Notes: a model not told the origin generated them from the letters alone. A DNA stretch of 64,000 nucleotides from Amygdalobacter nucleatus (GCF_029167365.1 NZ_JARFNM010000001.1:1418001-1482000), one strand, 5' to 3'; counted from the first letter of the stretch, positions 1 to 8,895 are shown. Made by a program: numbers and translations.

Positions 1-879
1 GATATTACTGTGCGATAAGACCACGCCTTTGGCTTTGGAGGTAGTGCCTGATGTGAAAAATATGGCAGCTGGAGCTTTGGGATCAATTTCTACCTTTAAG
101 AAAGCATCTTGCCCTGCTAAAAGCATTGTCTGGCCTGCAACTTCTAAATCATTCAAGCGCCAAACACGAACTCCATTAACCGTACAAATAGGTGAAATGA
201 TAGCAGCCTCTGGCTTATCTAACGCCAAATTCGTGGCAACATCTGTAGCTAAATTCGTTGCACTCGTATCTTTTCTAAATTGCGAAGCTAAATCAGTAGC
301 TACCTTTATCTGCTTGCCGCCGATTAATATGAGGTCAGTGATGGAACCAGGTTGAGCCAAAATGCCATCTATGAGCGTTTTTTTGCTAGCATCTAAGAAA
401 ATTTTGCGACATCTAGAGCGACTAAGTAGGCCCTGTAATTCCTTAAGCCCTAATTGTTTGTCCAACGGAACAGCTAGGCCCGCGCCAAACATGGCCGCAT
501 TTTGCGCCACAATCCAATCGACTGAATTATCACCCAAAATAGCTAAACGTGGTTTATTCATCCCTTCTAGACCTGGCAGATTACAATCTTCTACCTTTTC
601 TTGAAAATAAGGTGCGCTCAAAGCCGTACCTAAGGCATTGATGCGAGCTTCCAGTTCTTTATACGTGAAGCTGACAGGGGCATTGGGATCATCTGGCATC
701 TCAATATACGCTACTTTATCTGGACAAGTTTGCACAGTATCTCGTAATAGCTGACGTAAATCTGTAACTTTCTTCTGTCCACTTACAAGCATGGATGCTG
801 GATGCTTTATAATTTCCGGCTGCTTTATGGCTGAATTACTAGTAGCTGAATTTTCATTTGATTGACAACATTTACGCAT
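1..879 (-). CDS. AMP-binding acyl-CoA synthetase-like protein (5' part, cut by window edge)
   Basis: The minus strand is open from the ATG at 879 down to base 1 (293 codons, no stop). The last residues visible (about 274-293) read FFTSGTTSKAKGVVLSHSN, the phosphate-binding A3 motif of the ANL adenylating superfamily (acyl-CoA synthetases, AMP ligases). Earlier segments (a TYKELEARINALG stretch, then LAILGDNSVDWIVAQNAAMFGAG and AVPLD) fit the N-terminal domain of long-chain-fatty-acid-CoA-ligase-type enzymes. The C-terminal catalytic part lies outside the window, so the substrate cannot be told. An alanine/threonine-rich insert sits between the two blocks. A GAAAGTGAG stretch lies upstream of the ATG. 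I am confident of the superfamily and unsure of the exact substrate. Confidence 0.85.
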   Translation of the reverse strand, partial: MRKCCQSNENSATSNSAIKQPEIIKHPASMLVSGQKKVTDLRQLLRDTVQTCPDKVAYIEMPDDPNAPVSFTYKELEARINALGTALSAPYFQEKVEDCNLPGLEGMNKPRLAILGDNSVDWIVAQNAAMFGAGLAVPLDKQLGLKELQGLLSRSRCRKIFLDASKKTLIDGILAQPGSITDLILIGGKQIKVATDLASQFRKDTSATNLATDVATNLALDKPEAAIISPICTVNGVRVWRLNDLEVAGQTMLLAGQDAFLKVEIDPKAPAAIFFTSGTTSKAKGVVLSHSNI

Positions 880-921
880 AATAAGCTCACTTTCTTATTG
901 GGGGAATATATTGAATTTGCT

Positions 922-1476
922 TTATTCCACTTTAGCTAGGGTGCTTGTCAAAAGTCCGCCAGCTTCAACGCCTCCGCTTTGCACAATGTAATCCAAAAAG
1001 CATTGAAAGACGAAAGTCTGCGCGCTCAAAGCTAACGAAACATATTGCACGTTGGCAGGTAAATTAGGCAAAACTATCTGACCATCATTGTTAGCAAGAC
1101 TATTAAACATAGTCCTAAAGCCTTGATTAATAAATTCAGCTAAGCAATCGTACGCTTCAGCTACATTCATAAAATTTTGCTGTAAAGTAATTCCTTTTGC
1201 AACGTCTTTGATTGGCAAAATGCGCTTATACAACGTTATGCAAATACACCAAGCTAGATGTTCTCGCTCATATTTACGGCCTTTAATAGGTGGTAACAAA
1301 TTCCACTTGAGATAGTTCTGAATCATTGTCGGCGTCAAATGAATCTTCTCGTTGTGTAAAGGTGCCATGAGTTGATTAACAAATGTACAGATTTCTTCTC
1401 CGTACATCCGCTTTAGTGGAAGTTCTTCCCACTTAGGCAAGACAAACTCCTTTAATTCTGTAAACATTACGTTCAT
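922..1476 (-). CDS. DUF1836 domain protein
   Basis: A 184-residue protein with the DUF1836 layout: a MIQNYLKWNLLPPIKGRKYEREH segment (about residues 50-72) resembling a MerR-like DNA-binding start, followed by helical sequence LAWCICITLYKRILPIKDVAKGI. Family members are small Bacillota proteins of unknown function, thought to be transcriptional regulators. The ATG at 1476 is preceded by AAGGAAA at good spacing; an internal ATG at codon 4 is an alternative. It lies 42 bases downstream of the synthetase-like gene start on the same strand, so the two may be cotranscribed. Function beyond the family name is unknown. Confidence 0.75.
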   Translation of the reverse strand: MNVMFTELKEFVLPKWEELPLKRMYGEEICTFVNQLMAPLHNEKIHLTPTMIQNYLKWNLLPPIKGRKYEREHLAWCICITLYKRILPIKDVAKGITLQQNFMNVAEAYDCLAEFINQGFRTMFNSLANNDGQIVLPNLPANVQYVSLALSAQTFVFQCFLDYIVQSGGVEAGGLLTSTLAKVE

Positions 1477-1800
1477 TAATTTTCCTTACTAACTTGCTGT
1501 ATATCCCTAAATATAGGATTAATTCAGCAAATTACTGCTTTATTAGCTTTTCGCTAGCTGTTCAATATGCAGTTATGATAACCGTATATAAGCCGTATAT
1601 CAAGATAAAATAAATCACGGTTTTTGTCAATGCAGCTATAAATTTTGAGTCAAGCCAGAAACATAATTTTCAAGCATTTACAAGTGTCTATTTAAAGCTC
1701 ACGCAACTTTTACGCAAACTTCGCTGGATTTGCCTGTTATTTTCCAATCGTTAAATATTTACAATTTATATTTAAGACTATCGCATGCTAAAATGGATTT

Positions 1801-2003
1801 ATAAATAAAGTTTGAGATCTGGCGGTCGTGCATACCGTTACCCTAAGCTGAGTGGTCAGAAATATCAGTCATGGTGAAACTGCATTACCTTGATAGCTAA
1901 GGTAGACCAAAGCGTGGGTGGGTATCTTTGTGATCGTAACACGTTAAAGTTTTGAAAGTCTTGTAGGTAATCTGCAAGGCTTTCGTTATATAACCTAAAC
2001 GAG
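1801..2003 (+). ncRNA. candidate structured non-coding RNA (possibly raiA-motif-like)
   Basis: There is no ORF here, but there are many possible helices: a CTGA/TCAG hairpin (about 1849-1860), a TACCTT/AAGGTA hairpin (about 1886-1905), long-range pairing of GATC plus ATACC near 1815-1840 with GGTAT plus GATC near 1920-1937, and a strong final hairpin (GAAAGTCTTG with CAAGGCTTTC, about 1956-1985). A TAAAAT -10-like box at 1789-1794 sits just upstream. A compact fold closed by its ends and followed by a hairpin suggests a stable small RNA. My tentative idea is the raiA RNA motif of Bacillota, from general layout only. It is not tmRNA, RNase P RNA or SRP RNA by their signature sequences. Boundaries are approximate. 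Confidence 0.45.
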
Positions 2004-2011
2004 TAAAATTT

Positions 2012-2347
2012 ATGGCTAACGAAATACGAAAAACACTAGATTGGTGGCAACAATTTAATAAAAGTGATCTTTTAATTACAGCTACAAATAGAAAGTTCTT
2101 TTTGCAGATAAATTTTTGGGCTTTGCCCCATCTATTAGGCCTGCATTACAGTTATAAAAATTCCCGTGCCGTTACTGGCGGTCGCATCCTAAAACAGCCA
2201 GCTAAAAAAAGTGATGAAGAAATATACGCCTTAATAGAATTGCATAATCCTAAAATGCTTGCTTCTGTAAAAAGTAGAGTTAAATCATTTAAAACATTCA
2301 TGGAAGCTCTCGAATTAGCAAGCTTGGTAGAAAATACAAAAAATTGA
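2012..2347 (+). CDS. PBECR4-type nuclease-like domain protein
   Basis: This 111-residue protein contains NFWALPHLLGLHYSYKN (about residues 33-49), which resembles the PHLLGL core of PBECR4 (phage Barnase-EndoU-ColicinE5/D-RelE-like nuclease 4) domains, and a lysine-rich C-terminal part. Family members are predicted RNases found in phage and polymorphic toxin contexts; activity is inferred, not shown. The start follows the candidate structured RNA by only about 10 bases. A convincing SD is lacking, although AACGAGT lies upstream. No antitoxin protein gene is adjacent, which makes the RNA in front of it interesting. Confidence 0.55.
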   Translation: MANEIRKTLDWWQQFNKSDLLITATNRKFFLQINFWALPHLLGLHYSYKNSRAVTGGRILKQPAKKSDEEIYALIELHNPKMLASVKSRVKSFKTFMEALELASLVENTKN

Positions 2348-2549
2348 AATTTACAATGAAAGACGCCTCGTTCCATTTTCATTTGCTAAACAGAAATAGC
2401 GCCACATAGAAAGCAAGCCTCTTTTATATTACGCTGTTTGCGCCTAAGCATCTTCTCCTTTTTCCACAAATCACGCCCAAGCGCTAGTATTTAGCTGGAT
2501 AATTTATTAAAATTAAAGAATTGAACATTTAACATAAAGGAGTAAAACT

Positions 2550-5072
2550 ATGGCAGAAACTAAACGTTTATACGATGCTTTCCAACCTGAGCATTACGAT
2601 ATTTTCCTCGACATCAGCCGTGAAAACAAAACTATCAACGGCAATGTCCAAATTCAAGGTCATGCCTGCACGCCTACTTTTGAACTCAATCAAAAATTCA
2701 TGCATATTAATTCTGTTAAAGTCAATGATAAAGTTGTTGACTTCACTTTCAGTGACAAGACAGAAACTGTTACAATCAACGGCAAAGAAAGTGGCGATAT
2801 TAGCGTCTTTGTTGAATTTAGCACTGAATTAACTGACCCGATGATGGGCATTTATCCATCCTATTACCAAATTGACGGCGTCAAAAAGCAAATTGTCAGC
2901 ACCCAATTTGAAACTACTTTCGCTAGACAGGCTTTCCCATGTGTCGATGAGCCATTAGCTAAAGCAACTTTCTCACTAGCTATCAAATACGATGAACAAC
3001 CTGGTGAAACAGTTATTGCGAACCAACCAGAGGAGAAATGTGTAGATGGCGTACACTATTTCCAAGAAACAGTCCGCATGTCAACTTATTTGATCGCCTT
3101 TGCTTTTGGTGATTTACAAAAGAAAATTACCCATACTAAGTCTGGGGTTGAAATTGGTGTCTTTGCCACTAAGTCTCACGCTCCTAAGGAATTAGATTTT
3201 GGTTTAGATATTGCTAAGCGTTGCATCGAATTTTATGAGGACTTCTATCAAACACCTTACCCATTAGCTCAGTCATATCAATTGGCTTGCCCTGATTTCT
3301 CGGCTGGCGCTATGGAAAACTGGGGTCTTGTCACCTATCGTGAGGGCTATTTGCTGTTAGATCCTGACAACACAACATTAAGCAATAAGCAATTAGTAGC
3401 TGGCGTTATTGCCCACGAATTGGCACACCAATGGTTTGGTGACTTAGTCACAATGAAATGGTGGGACAATCTCTGGTTGAATGAGTCTTTTGCTAACATG
3501 ATGGAATATGTAGCAGTCGACGCTTTGGAGCCAAGCTGGCATGCCTGGGAAAATTTCCATACATCTGATGTTGCTGCTGCTTTACGCCGCGATGCAACAG
3601 ATGGTGTGCAATCTGTGCATGTTATGGTCAACGATCCAGCTGAAATTGATGCTATTTTCGATTCAGCTATCGTCTATGCCAAAGGTGCTCGTTTGCTCGT
3701 CATGGTACGCGCTCTCTTAGGTGACGAAGCTCTATGTAAAGGCTTAAAAGCTTACTTTGCTAAGCATCAATACGCAAATGCTGAAGGTCATGACCTCTGG
3801 TCAGCGTTGGAAGAAGCAAGTTCATTCGAAGTTGGCAAAATTATGGATTCTTGGTTGGAACAACCTGGTTATCCAGTTGTGGAAGCTAAAGTTGAAAATG
3901 GCCAATTAGTCCTAAGTCAAGAGCAATTCTTCATCGGTGAACATAAAGATGCTCAGCGTTTGTGGCAAATTCCTATCCATTGTAACTATGCCGAGGTTCC
4001 AGCTTTGATGACGACAAAGACATTGAATTTAGGCGATTACCAAGCTTTACGTGCCAAGAACGGCAAAGCTTTCCAACTCAATATTGGTAACGTTTCCCAC
4101 TTCATTGTCAAATATGATGCTACTTTACAAGCTGATTTAATCAAGGAATTGGCTAATTTGGATGCTATTTCACAATTACAAGTCCTGCAAGATAACTTAC
4201 TTTTGGCTCAATCAAGTAGTCAGCCTTACGCTAACTTAATCCCACTCATGGAAAAGTTAGGTAATAGCAAGTCCAATATTGTCCAAACTAAGTTGGCACA
4301 AGTAACAAGTAACTTGATGGATTTCGTCACAGTAGATAGTGCTGAAGAAAAGGCTTTGAAAGCATTCATCCACAAATTGACAGCTAATTCTATTGAGCGT
4401 TTGGGCGTCATGCCAAAGGCTAACGAAAGCAATGATGATAGTCTGGCTCGTCCAGTTGTCCTCAATTTGGCACTCTATGCTGAAAATGAGCAAGTCATTA
4501 AGGCTTTACATGAAATTTATCAAGCCAATGTCAATGATATTTATAATTTGCCAGCTGCCATTAGAAGTGCTGTCTTACGCAATGAGATGAAGCAGTTTGG
4601 CTCTAAGGACTTGTTCGATAAGTTCTTAAAAGCTTATGTCGAAACTTCTGATACACAATTCCGTCAACATTTGCGTCAGGCTTTGAGTGCAAGTCAAGAT
4701 GTTGAACAGCTCAAAAAATTAATTAGCAAGTTCAAGCAAGCTGATGTGATTAAGCCTCAGGATGTCTGCAGCTGGTACTATGGTGTATTATCTAACCACA
4801 AGGCACAAGATTTGGCTTTTGAATGGATGAAAGCTGAGTGGCCATGGTTGAATAAGGCTTTGTGTGGCGATATGTCATTCTCCTATTTTATCACCGCAAC
4901 TTCTAATATCTTCCATACTGAAGCTGAGCTTAAGGCTTTCAATGATTTCTTCATGCCAAAGTTGCATGAGCCGGGTTTGGAACGTGAGATTATCATGGAT
5001 AGCCGCGCTATTTCCAGCAAGGTCGAAATGATCAAGCTGAACAAAGAGTCTGTTTTGGCCGCTTTGCAATAA
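2550..5072 (+). CDS. pepN: Aminopeptidase N (M1 family zinc metallopeptidase)
   Basis: 840 residues, the usual length for Gram-positive cytosolic PepN, which removes N-terminal residues from peptides. The exopeptidase motif GAMEN is at residues 253-257. The zinc motif HELAH is at 289-293 (His289, Glu290, His293), with the third ligand Glu312 in NESFAN. An N-terminal beta domain and the long helical ERAP1-like C-terminal domain (about 520-840) are both present. No signal peptide is seen. AAAGGAG lies 8 bases upstream of the ATG. It stands alone, with its own terminator just downstream, so it is probably monocistronic. Confidence 0.97.
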   Translation: MAETKRLYDAFQPEHYDIFLDISRENKTINGNVQIQGHACTPTFELNQKFMHINSVKVNDKVVDFTFSDKTETVTINGKESGDISVFVEFSTELTDPMMGIYPSYYQIDGVKKQIVSTQFETTFARQAFPCVDEPLAKATFSLAIKYDEQPGETVIANQPEEKCVDGVHYFQETVRMSTYLIAFAFGDLQKKITHTKSGVEIGVFATKSHAPKELDFGLDIAKRCIEFYEDFYQTPYPLAQSYQLACPDFSAGAMENWGLVTYREGYLLLDPDNTTLSNKQLVAGVIAHELAHQWFGDLVTMKWWDNLWLNESFANMMEYVAVDALEPSWHAWENFHTSDVAAALRRDATDGVQSVHVMVNDPAEIDAIFDSAIVYAKGARLLVMVRALLGDEALCKGLKAYFAKHQYANAEGHDLWSALEEASSFEVGKIMDSWLEQPGYPVVEAKVENGQLVLSQEQFFIGEHKDAQRLWQIPIHCNYAEVPALMTTKTLNLGDYQALRAKNGKAFQLNIGNVSHFIVKYDATLQADLIKELANLDAISQLQVLQDNLLLAQSSSQPYANLIPLMEKLGNSKSNIVQTKLAQVTSNLMDFVTVDSAEEKALKAFIHKLTANSIERLGVMPKANESNDDSLARPVVLNLALYAENEQVIKALHEIYQANVNDIYNLPAAIRSAVLRNEMKQFGSKDLFDKFLKAYVETSDTQFRQHLRQALSASQDVEQLKKLISKFKQADVIKPQDVCSWYYGVLSNHKAQDLAFEWMKAEWPWLNKALCGDMSFSYFITATSNIFHTEAELKAFNDFFMPKLHEPGLEREIIMDSRAISSKVEMIKLNKESVLAALQ

Positions 5073-5106
5073 GTTAGGCAAGCTGTCGATATGACACAAT
5101 AAGGAG

Positions 5107-5136
5107 CAAGCCGTCTCTAAAGGCGGCTTGTTTTTT
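5107..5136 (+). terminator. Rho-independent terminator of pepN
   Basis: A 7-bp stem (CAAGCCG / CGGCTTG) around a 10-base loop is followed by six T residues. It lies 35 bases after the pepN stop codon. Confidence 0.85.
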
Positions 5137-5140
5137 GGGG

Positions 5141-5576
5141 CTTGAATTTACACTGTAAGTGCAACGAAAAATAAAAGAAGGTACAAGGCGCTTCTGTTAA
5201 AATAAAATAACTCAAACCACAGGTGACAACCATGTACCCATATGCACATCTTACACTAAGTGAGCGAGAAAAGATCCTGTATTTGAAAGCAACAGGCAAT
5301 AGTATAACAAGCATTGCTAATAAACCAGGGCGAAATAAATTTACCATTTCGAGAGAGCTTAAACGTAACAAATGTACGTTCAGTAACGATTATGGCAACT
5401 ATCAACCAAGCTTAGCTCAAGCAGCTTACGAGAAACGAAGAAAGCGATGGTCACCAGAAGAAATACAGGGACGTCTAAAATTGGAGAATGATAAATTACA
5501 GATAAGCTATCCAAGTATATACAGAGCAATTTATAAGGGCGTATTCAACGCGCAAGAAATAGGTGTACACAGTTAA
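5141..5576 (+). mobile_element. IS30-family element remnant (left end plus transposase N-terminus)
   Basis: The element end at 5141-5165 (CTTGAATTTACACTGTAAGT, then GCAAC) is repeated almost exactly at 30783 and 30918. An ORF at 5223-5576 encodes about 117 residues typical of the IS30 transposase N-terminus: LTLSEREKILYLKATGNSIT, an HTH with SREL, then RWSPEEIQGRL and SIYRAIYKG. The catalytic DDE core is absent because the sequence passes directly into an unrelated IS1634-type transposase tail near 5570. The element is dead. Confidence 0.85.
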
Positions 5577-6172
5577 AGCGTGCTTGTAAGAAGCTTGAAC
5601 AACCTAGTTCTATTTCTAGAAAACGACCTAATGATCCTTTGCGTTATGTTAAGGATTATTCCATGACTAACGATGGTGAATTAGTAGAAAAGCATGTTTA
5701 TGCTTTAGATGAGAAAGCTATTTGGGAAGATGCTAAATATGATGGCTTTTACGCTGCTTGCACCAATCTTGATGATGATCCTTGTGAAATTCTCAAAATT
5801 AACCATGAAAGATGGCAAATTGAAGATGCTTTTAGAATGCTCAAAACTGAATTTAAGGCTAGACCTGTCTTTTTACAAAATGACGATAGAATCCTTGCTC
5901 ACTTCCTAACCTGTTTCCTTGCTTTACTGATTTTTAGAATTCTTAAAGCTAAAATTATGCCGCTTGTTCCTACGCTTACTAACAAAAGCTTAATTAACAC
6001 TTTGAAGATTTTCTCTTTTAAGTCTTATGACGATGCTACTTATGTTCCTTGCTATGATGGAATTAATATTACCGATGCTTTACATGACTTTGCTAATTTT
6101 AGAACTGATACGGAATATATTCCTGTTTCATCTATGAAAAATATTTTTTGTATTTCTAAAAAGTCTAAATAA
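5573..6172 (+). pseudogene. IS1634-type (DDE_Tnp_1) transposase, C-terminal fragment
   Basis: The open frame from about 5576 to the stop at 6172 reads as the C-terminal third of an IS1634/IS4-like transposase. Recognisable segments are YALDEKAIWEDAKYDGFYA, the catalytic-glutamate region INHERWQIEDAFRMLKTEF, and LTCFLALLIFRILKAK. The N-terminal DNA-binding part and first catalytic residues are missing. Its 5' edge is fused out of frame to the IS30 fragment, so the pair looks like one insertion into another followed by deletion. A start at the ATG at 5639 would give only 177 residues and cannot be functional. Confidence 0.85.
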
Positions 6173-6280
6173 TGTACGCACTTTTTAACTTGACTCCTTA
6201 AGCTAAGTTTATCCCTAATTTTTGGGGGTATTCCTGAGCTTTTATCTTCTTCCAGCTGTCAAAGATGGGTATTATCACCC

Positions 6281-6370
6281 ATTCCATAATTTGGCTAATT
6301 CTCATTCCACGATTTGGCTAATTCTCACTCTGTGATTTGGCTAGTTTCCATTCCATGATTTTGCTAATTG
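6281..6370. repeat. Four degenerate 23-bp tandem repeats
   Basis: Copies begin at 6281, 6304, 6327 and 6350 with consensus ATTCCATGATTTGGCTAATT plus about three bases. Copies 1 and 2 are nearly identical, 3 and 4 more diverged. They lie in a 340-base gene-free stretch after the IS1634 relic and may be protein-binding sites from a vanished element end. Nothing else is seen there apart from the palindrome at 6410. Confidence 0.7.
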
Positions 6371-6409
6371 TATAATAAATTAATCAAGCCGTTTTCGATA
6401 CGATATAAC

Positions 6410-6443
6410 AATAAGCAAGCTATCTTAAGATAGCTTGCTTATT
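6410..6443. terminator. Perfect 34-bp palindrome, probable bidirectional terminator
   Basis: AATAAGCAAGCTATC pairs with GATAGCTTGCTTATT around a TTAA centre (15-bp perfect stem). It lies downstream of the ABC ATPase gene on the minus strand and of the transposase remnant on the plus strand, with a T-containing flank on the plus side (TTTG). A terminator serving both strands is the simplest reading. Confidence 0.6.
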
Positions 6444-6512
6444 TGTAAGTAAAGGCTTATTAATCCGCACTGCAAAATCAACCTTCTAAGATACAGTCTT
6501 TTTTTATTTTCC

Positions 6513-7172
6513 CTAGTAATCATCAAGGTTTATTATTCTATCGGCCTTACGTGCTATGTCTAGGTCATGGGTAACTAAAACAATTGTCTTGCCCTGCTTA
6601 TTCAATCGGCGCAGAATGGCAAAAACAATATCGCGGTTAGCAATATCAAGATTGCCCGTTGGTTCATCTGCCAAAATGTATTTGGCATCTTTTAGTAGCA
6701 ATCTCGCTAAAGCTACTCTTTGTTGCTCACCACCACTCAATTGAAAAATCTTTTTATTCAGCACATTTTCAGGTAATTCTACTTTAGCTAATACTTGCTT
6801 TAAATACGCATCTTCATCTTCCTCTTGTCGAGATGTCTTATTAGCCTTATTTACGCTTGAATACTTGCAGGCAATCTCTAAATTTTCCTTGACAGAAAGA
6901 TCATCAACCAAAGCATAATTTTGGAACAAAAAACTAACTTGTGAGCGATGGTAAAGTAAGCGTTTATGCGCTGAATTATATTTTTCGCCATCAATAAGCA
7001 CCTGACCAGAATGAGGAAATTCCAATAAGCCGATGATATTAAGTAAAGTTGTTTTACCACTACCACTTTTCCCGACAATTGCGACAAATTCATTATCCTC
7101 AATCGTCAATGATAAATTCTCAAAAACCTTTTGCTCACCGTATGATACGCTGATTTTATCTAACTGAATCAT
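6513..7172 (-). CDS. ABC transporter ATP-binding protein (bacteriocin-export / LolD-MacB type)
   Basis: About 219 residues of a complete ABC ATPase: Walker A GKSGSGKTT, Q-loop region SFLFQNYALVDDLSV, signature LSGGEQQRVALARLL, Walker B YILADEPTGNLD, and H-loop VTHD. Sequence style fits the lactococcin-972-type bacteriocin export ATPases, which normally work with a large integral membrane protein. No such partner is present here. I prefer the ATG at 7172 (MIQLDKIS) over the GTG at 7178. No ribosome binding site is visible, and the start region overlaps a MATE-transporter tail on the other strand, so the native upstream region has probably been replaced and expression is doubtful. Confidence 0.8.
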   Translation of the reverse strand: MIQLDKISVSYGEQKVFENLSLTIEDNEFVAIVGKSGSGKTTLLNIIGLLEFPHSGQVLIDGEKYNSAHKRLLYHRSQVSFLFQNYALVDDLSVKENLEIACKYSSVNKANKTSRQEEDEDAYLKQVLAKVELPENVLNKKIFQLSGGEQQRVALARLLLKDAKYILADEPTGNLDIANRDIVFAILRRLNKQGKTIVLVTHDLDIARKADRIINLDDY

Positions 7173-7354
7173 ACTCACGCAAAGTGGAACTACTCATTCC
7201 GCTGATTTATATTTTGCCTAATTTCATCAAGCCTGAAATTTGTGCCGTCTATGCCGCCGAAGCTATAAGCGACACTATCTCAGCACTTGTCACCACTTTA
7301 GTCTTCTTCAGATTTTTAAGAAGCGAATTAAAAAATTTGAAGGCATATAAATAG
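7169..7354 (+). pseudogene. MATE efflux transporter, C-terminal fragment
   Basis: On the plus strand an open stretch ending at a TAG at 7352-7354 translates to SRKVELLIPLIYILPNFIK, then AEAISDTISALVTTLVFFRF and a short basic tail. This is the typical last transmembrane pair and end of MATE multidrug transporters (compare the usual LIPLLYLLP and AEPIAD patterns). The rest of the gene is absent. The fragment overlaps the start of the ABC ATPase gene and the 3' end of the secreted-protein gene, both on the opposite strand, which marks a rearrangement breakpoint. Confidence 0.65.
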
Positions 7355-8047
7355 CGGGGTGATTACCACGCTTTTATCCTCATGCGCTTTGCATACGCAC
7401 CAAGGCTTATCTGTTTGCGTCTCGCTTGGTTCCATAGGCAATATTTTCTTATAGGGATAGTCAGAACTCTTATCATCACCTGTCTTTTTAACCTCAAGCG
7501 GATTTAATGTAATGATAGGCTTACTAATATCTGAATAAGAAACGCCATCATCGCTTGTTCTTTCGTCTAATGGTACCAATGCAAAATAAGGTGCACCGCC
7601 AGATGGATTATCTTTAGTTTCAAAGCGATACTTGCCAACTTTTAATTTAAGATCATCAATCAACTGTAAAAACTCTTTGCTAATTGTAGCAGACCAAGTC
7701 AATTTTCCCGTTTTGTCCTTGAAAACTGTTAATACCTGAATGCATTTTCCATCCACATACATCGGAAACTGCGTATCTATCATCTGATTCGTATCGAGAC
7801 TATATATTCCATATGGTTCGCCAATCTCTATTTTAGAATGTGCATATGTATCAAGTTCATCTCTACCTAAAAATGAAGTCCAATTAGCTTGAATATATTG
7901 AATGATTTCTGCATCATAACTACCTCTTGCTACTTGAAGTTTAGGAACAGCTAAACTTAGTGTATCACTTGCAAATACCAAATTTTTCGTAATAAATACT
8001 AAAAGAAAAAACATTACAGCCAATAAATGAATTCTAAATTTCCGCAT
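7328..8047 (-). CDS. Secreted protein of unknown function, C-terminus probably replaced
   Basis: 239 residues with a clear signal peptide (residues 1-26, hydrophobic AVMFFLLVFITKNLVF, then ASD). The mature part is soluble and acidic, with no motif I can name. An AGGCGG ribosome binding site precedes the ATG at 8047. The last dozen residues (ITPLFICLQIF) are encoded by the antisense of the MATE fragment, so the native C-terminus has been lost. It lies upstream of the ABC ATPase gene on the same strand. It could once have been the secreted or membrane component of a bacteriocin-type locus (inference from position only). Confidence 0.5.
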   Translation of the reverse strand: MRKFRIHLLAVMFFLLVFITKNLVFASDTLSLAVPKLQVARGSYDAEIIQYIQANWTSFLGRDELDTYAHSKIEIGEPYGIYSLDTNQMIDTQFPMYVDGKCIQVLTVFKDKTGKLTWSATISKEFLQLIDDLKLKVGKYRFETKDNPSGGAPYFALVPLDERTSDDGVSYSDISKPIITLNPLEVKKTGDDKSSDYPYKKILPMEPSETQTDKPWCVCKAHEDKSVVITPLFICLQIF

Positions 8048-8169
8048 ATGAATTACCGCCTAAAGAACTTCAGTTCTTGCTTTTAATTTAAGCTATTTTT
8101 CAAGCAAAATGCATTAGGATCTTTTAAAATTTTGCTAACTTCTTTCACTGTGTTCAAGCTTTATCTCTC

Positions 8170-8895
8170 CTACATTCGCTTACGCACGTAAACAAATTTA
8201 TTGGGCGTAGAAAGAGCTTCTTCATAATGATAATCAGCAAATTCAAGTTGCTTGAAGCCATCACGCTCCGTCACATTTTGTAGCGCACAAGCCCGTAAAC
8301 AAAGGCCACGCGCCTGTTTTAATTGCGTAGAAGATTTGTGTAATTTGCTGTCAGATTTTTCATAGAAATCAAAATCAAGCCAATCATACATGCTAGCTGT
8401 CAAAACGCTTGCAAATTCTGAGCTAGCCAAATTGATAACAAGCTCATCTTTCTGCAAAAGCTCATCCCACTTAGCTTGCCAAAAAGCACGCAAACTCATG
8501 CCATCAAGCACAAGCTTGCTATTAAAATCTAGTCGATAGGGCTTAATCTGAGCTTGCGGACTAATTGGGCCATATAAAGCAGACAAAATGTAGAGGTATT
8601 TGGCTAAATAATTACGCGCCGCAACATCTAAAGTCTCTGCCTCTAATGCTCTATAAGCTACACCTTGATACATATCTAAAGCTGTATAGGTGGCTCCCTT
8701 ATGCCAGCTTTCTATGTAGGCTTTAACCTTCGCCAAAGCTTTTTCAGATTTTAAGTCAAGCACATTGGCTAACTCTTCGTCAGACAAATTTTCTAGGGCA
8801 AAGACCAAACGCATACTATCTGGACTCAATTCCCAATTTTGAGTTGACGCTTCAACGCAATTCAGCTTCTTAGCTGGTGAAAAAATAATATGCAT
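8170..8895 (-). CDS. yaaA: YaaA family peroxide stress protein (UPF0246)
   Basis: 241 residues beginning MHIIFSPAKKL, the hallmark of YaaA, followed by conserved segments ALDMYQGVAYRAL and LSALYGPISP. In E. coli YaaA limits free iron and oxidative DNA damage during peroxide stress; the fold binds DNA. The ATG at 8895 is chosen over an upstream TTG at 8898 because the GAGGA site is properly spaced only from the ATG. Flanked by intergenic DNA on both sides, so probably monocistronic. Confidence 0.92.
   Translation of the reverse strand: MHIIFSPAKKLNCVEASTQNWELSPDSMRLVFALENLSDEELANVLDLKSEKALAKVKAYIESWHKGATYTALDMYQGVAYRALEAETLDVAARNYLAKYLYILSALYGPISPQAQIKPYRLDFNSKLVLDGMSLRAFWQAKWDELLQKDELVINLASSEFASVLTASMYDWLDFDFYEKSDSKLHKSSTQLKQARGLCLRACALQNVTERDGFKQLEFADYHYEEALSTPNKFVYVRKRM

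Noticed and set aside
29-604. Two plus-strand ORFs at the window start
   Set aside because: They are shadows of the AMP-binding synthetase gene that runs off the edge on the minus strand.
1801-2003. SRP RNA, tmRNA or RNase P RNA
   Set aside because: Signature sequences of these RNAs (GGAAG-type apical loop, GAGGAAAGTCC-like cores) are not present.
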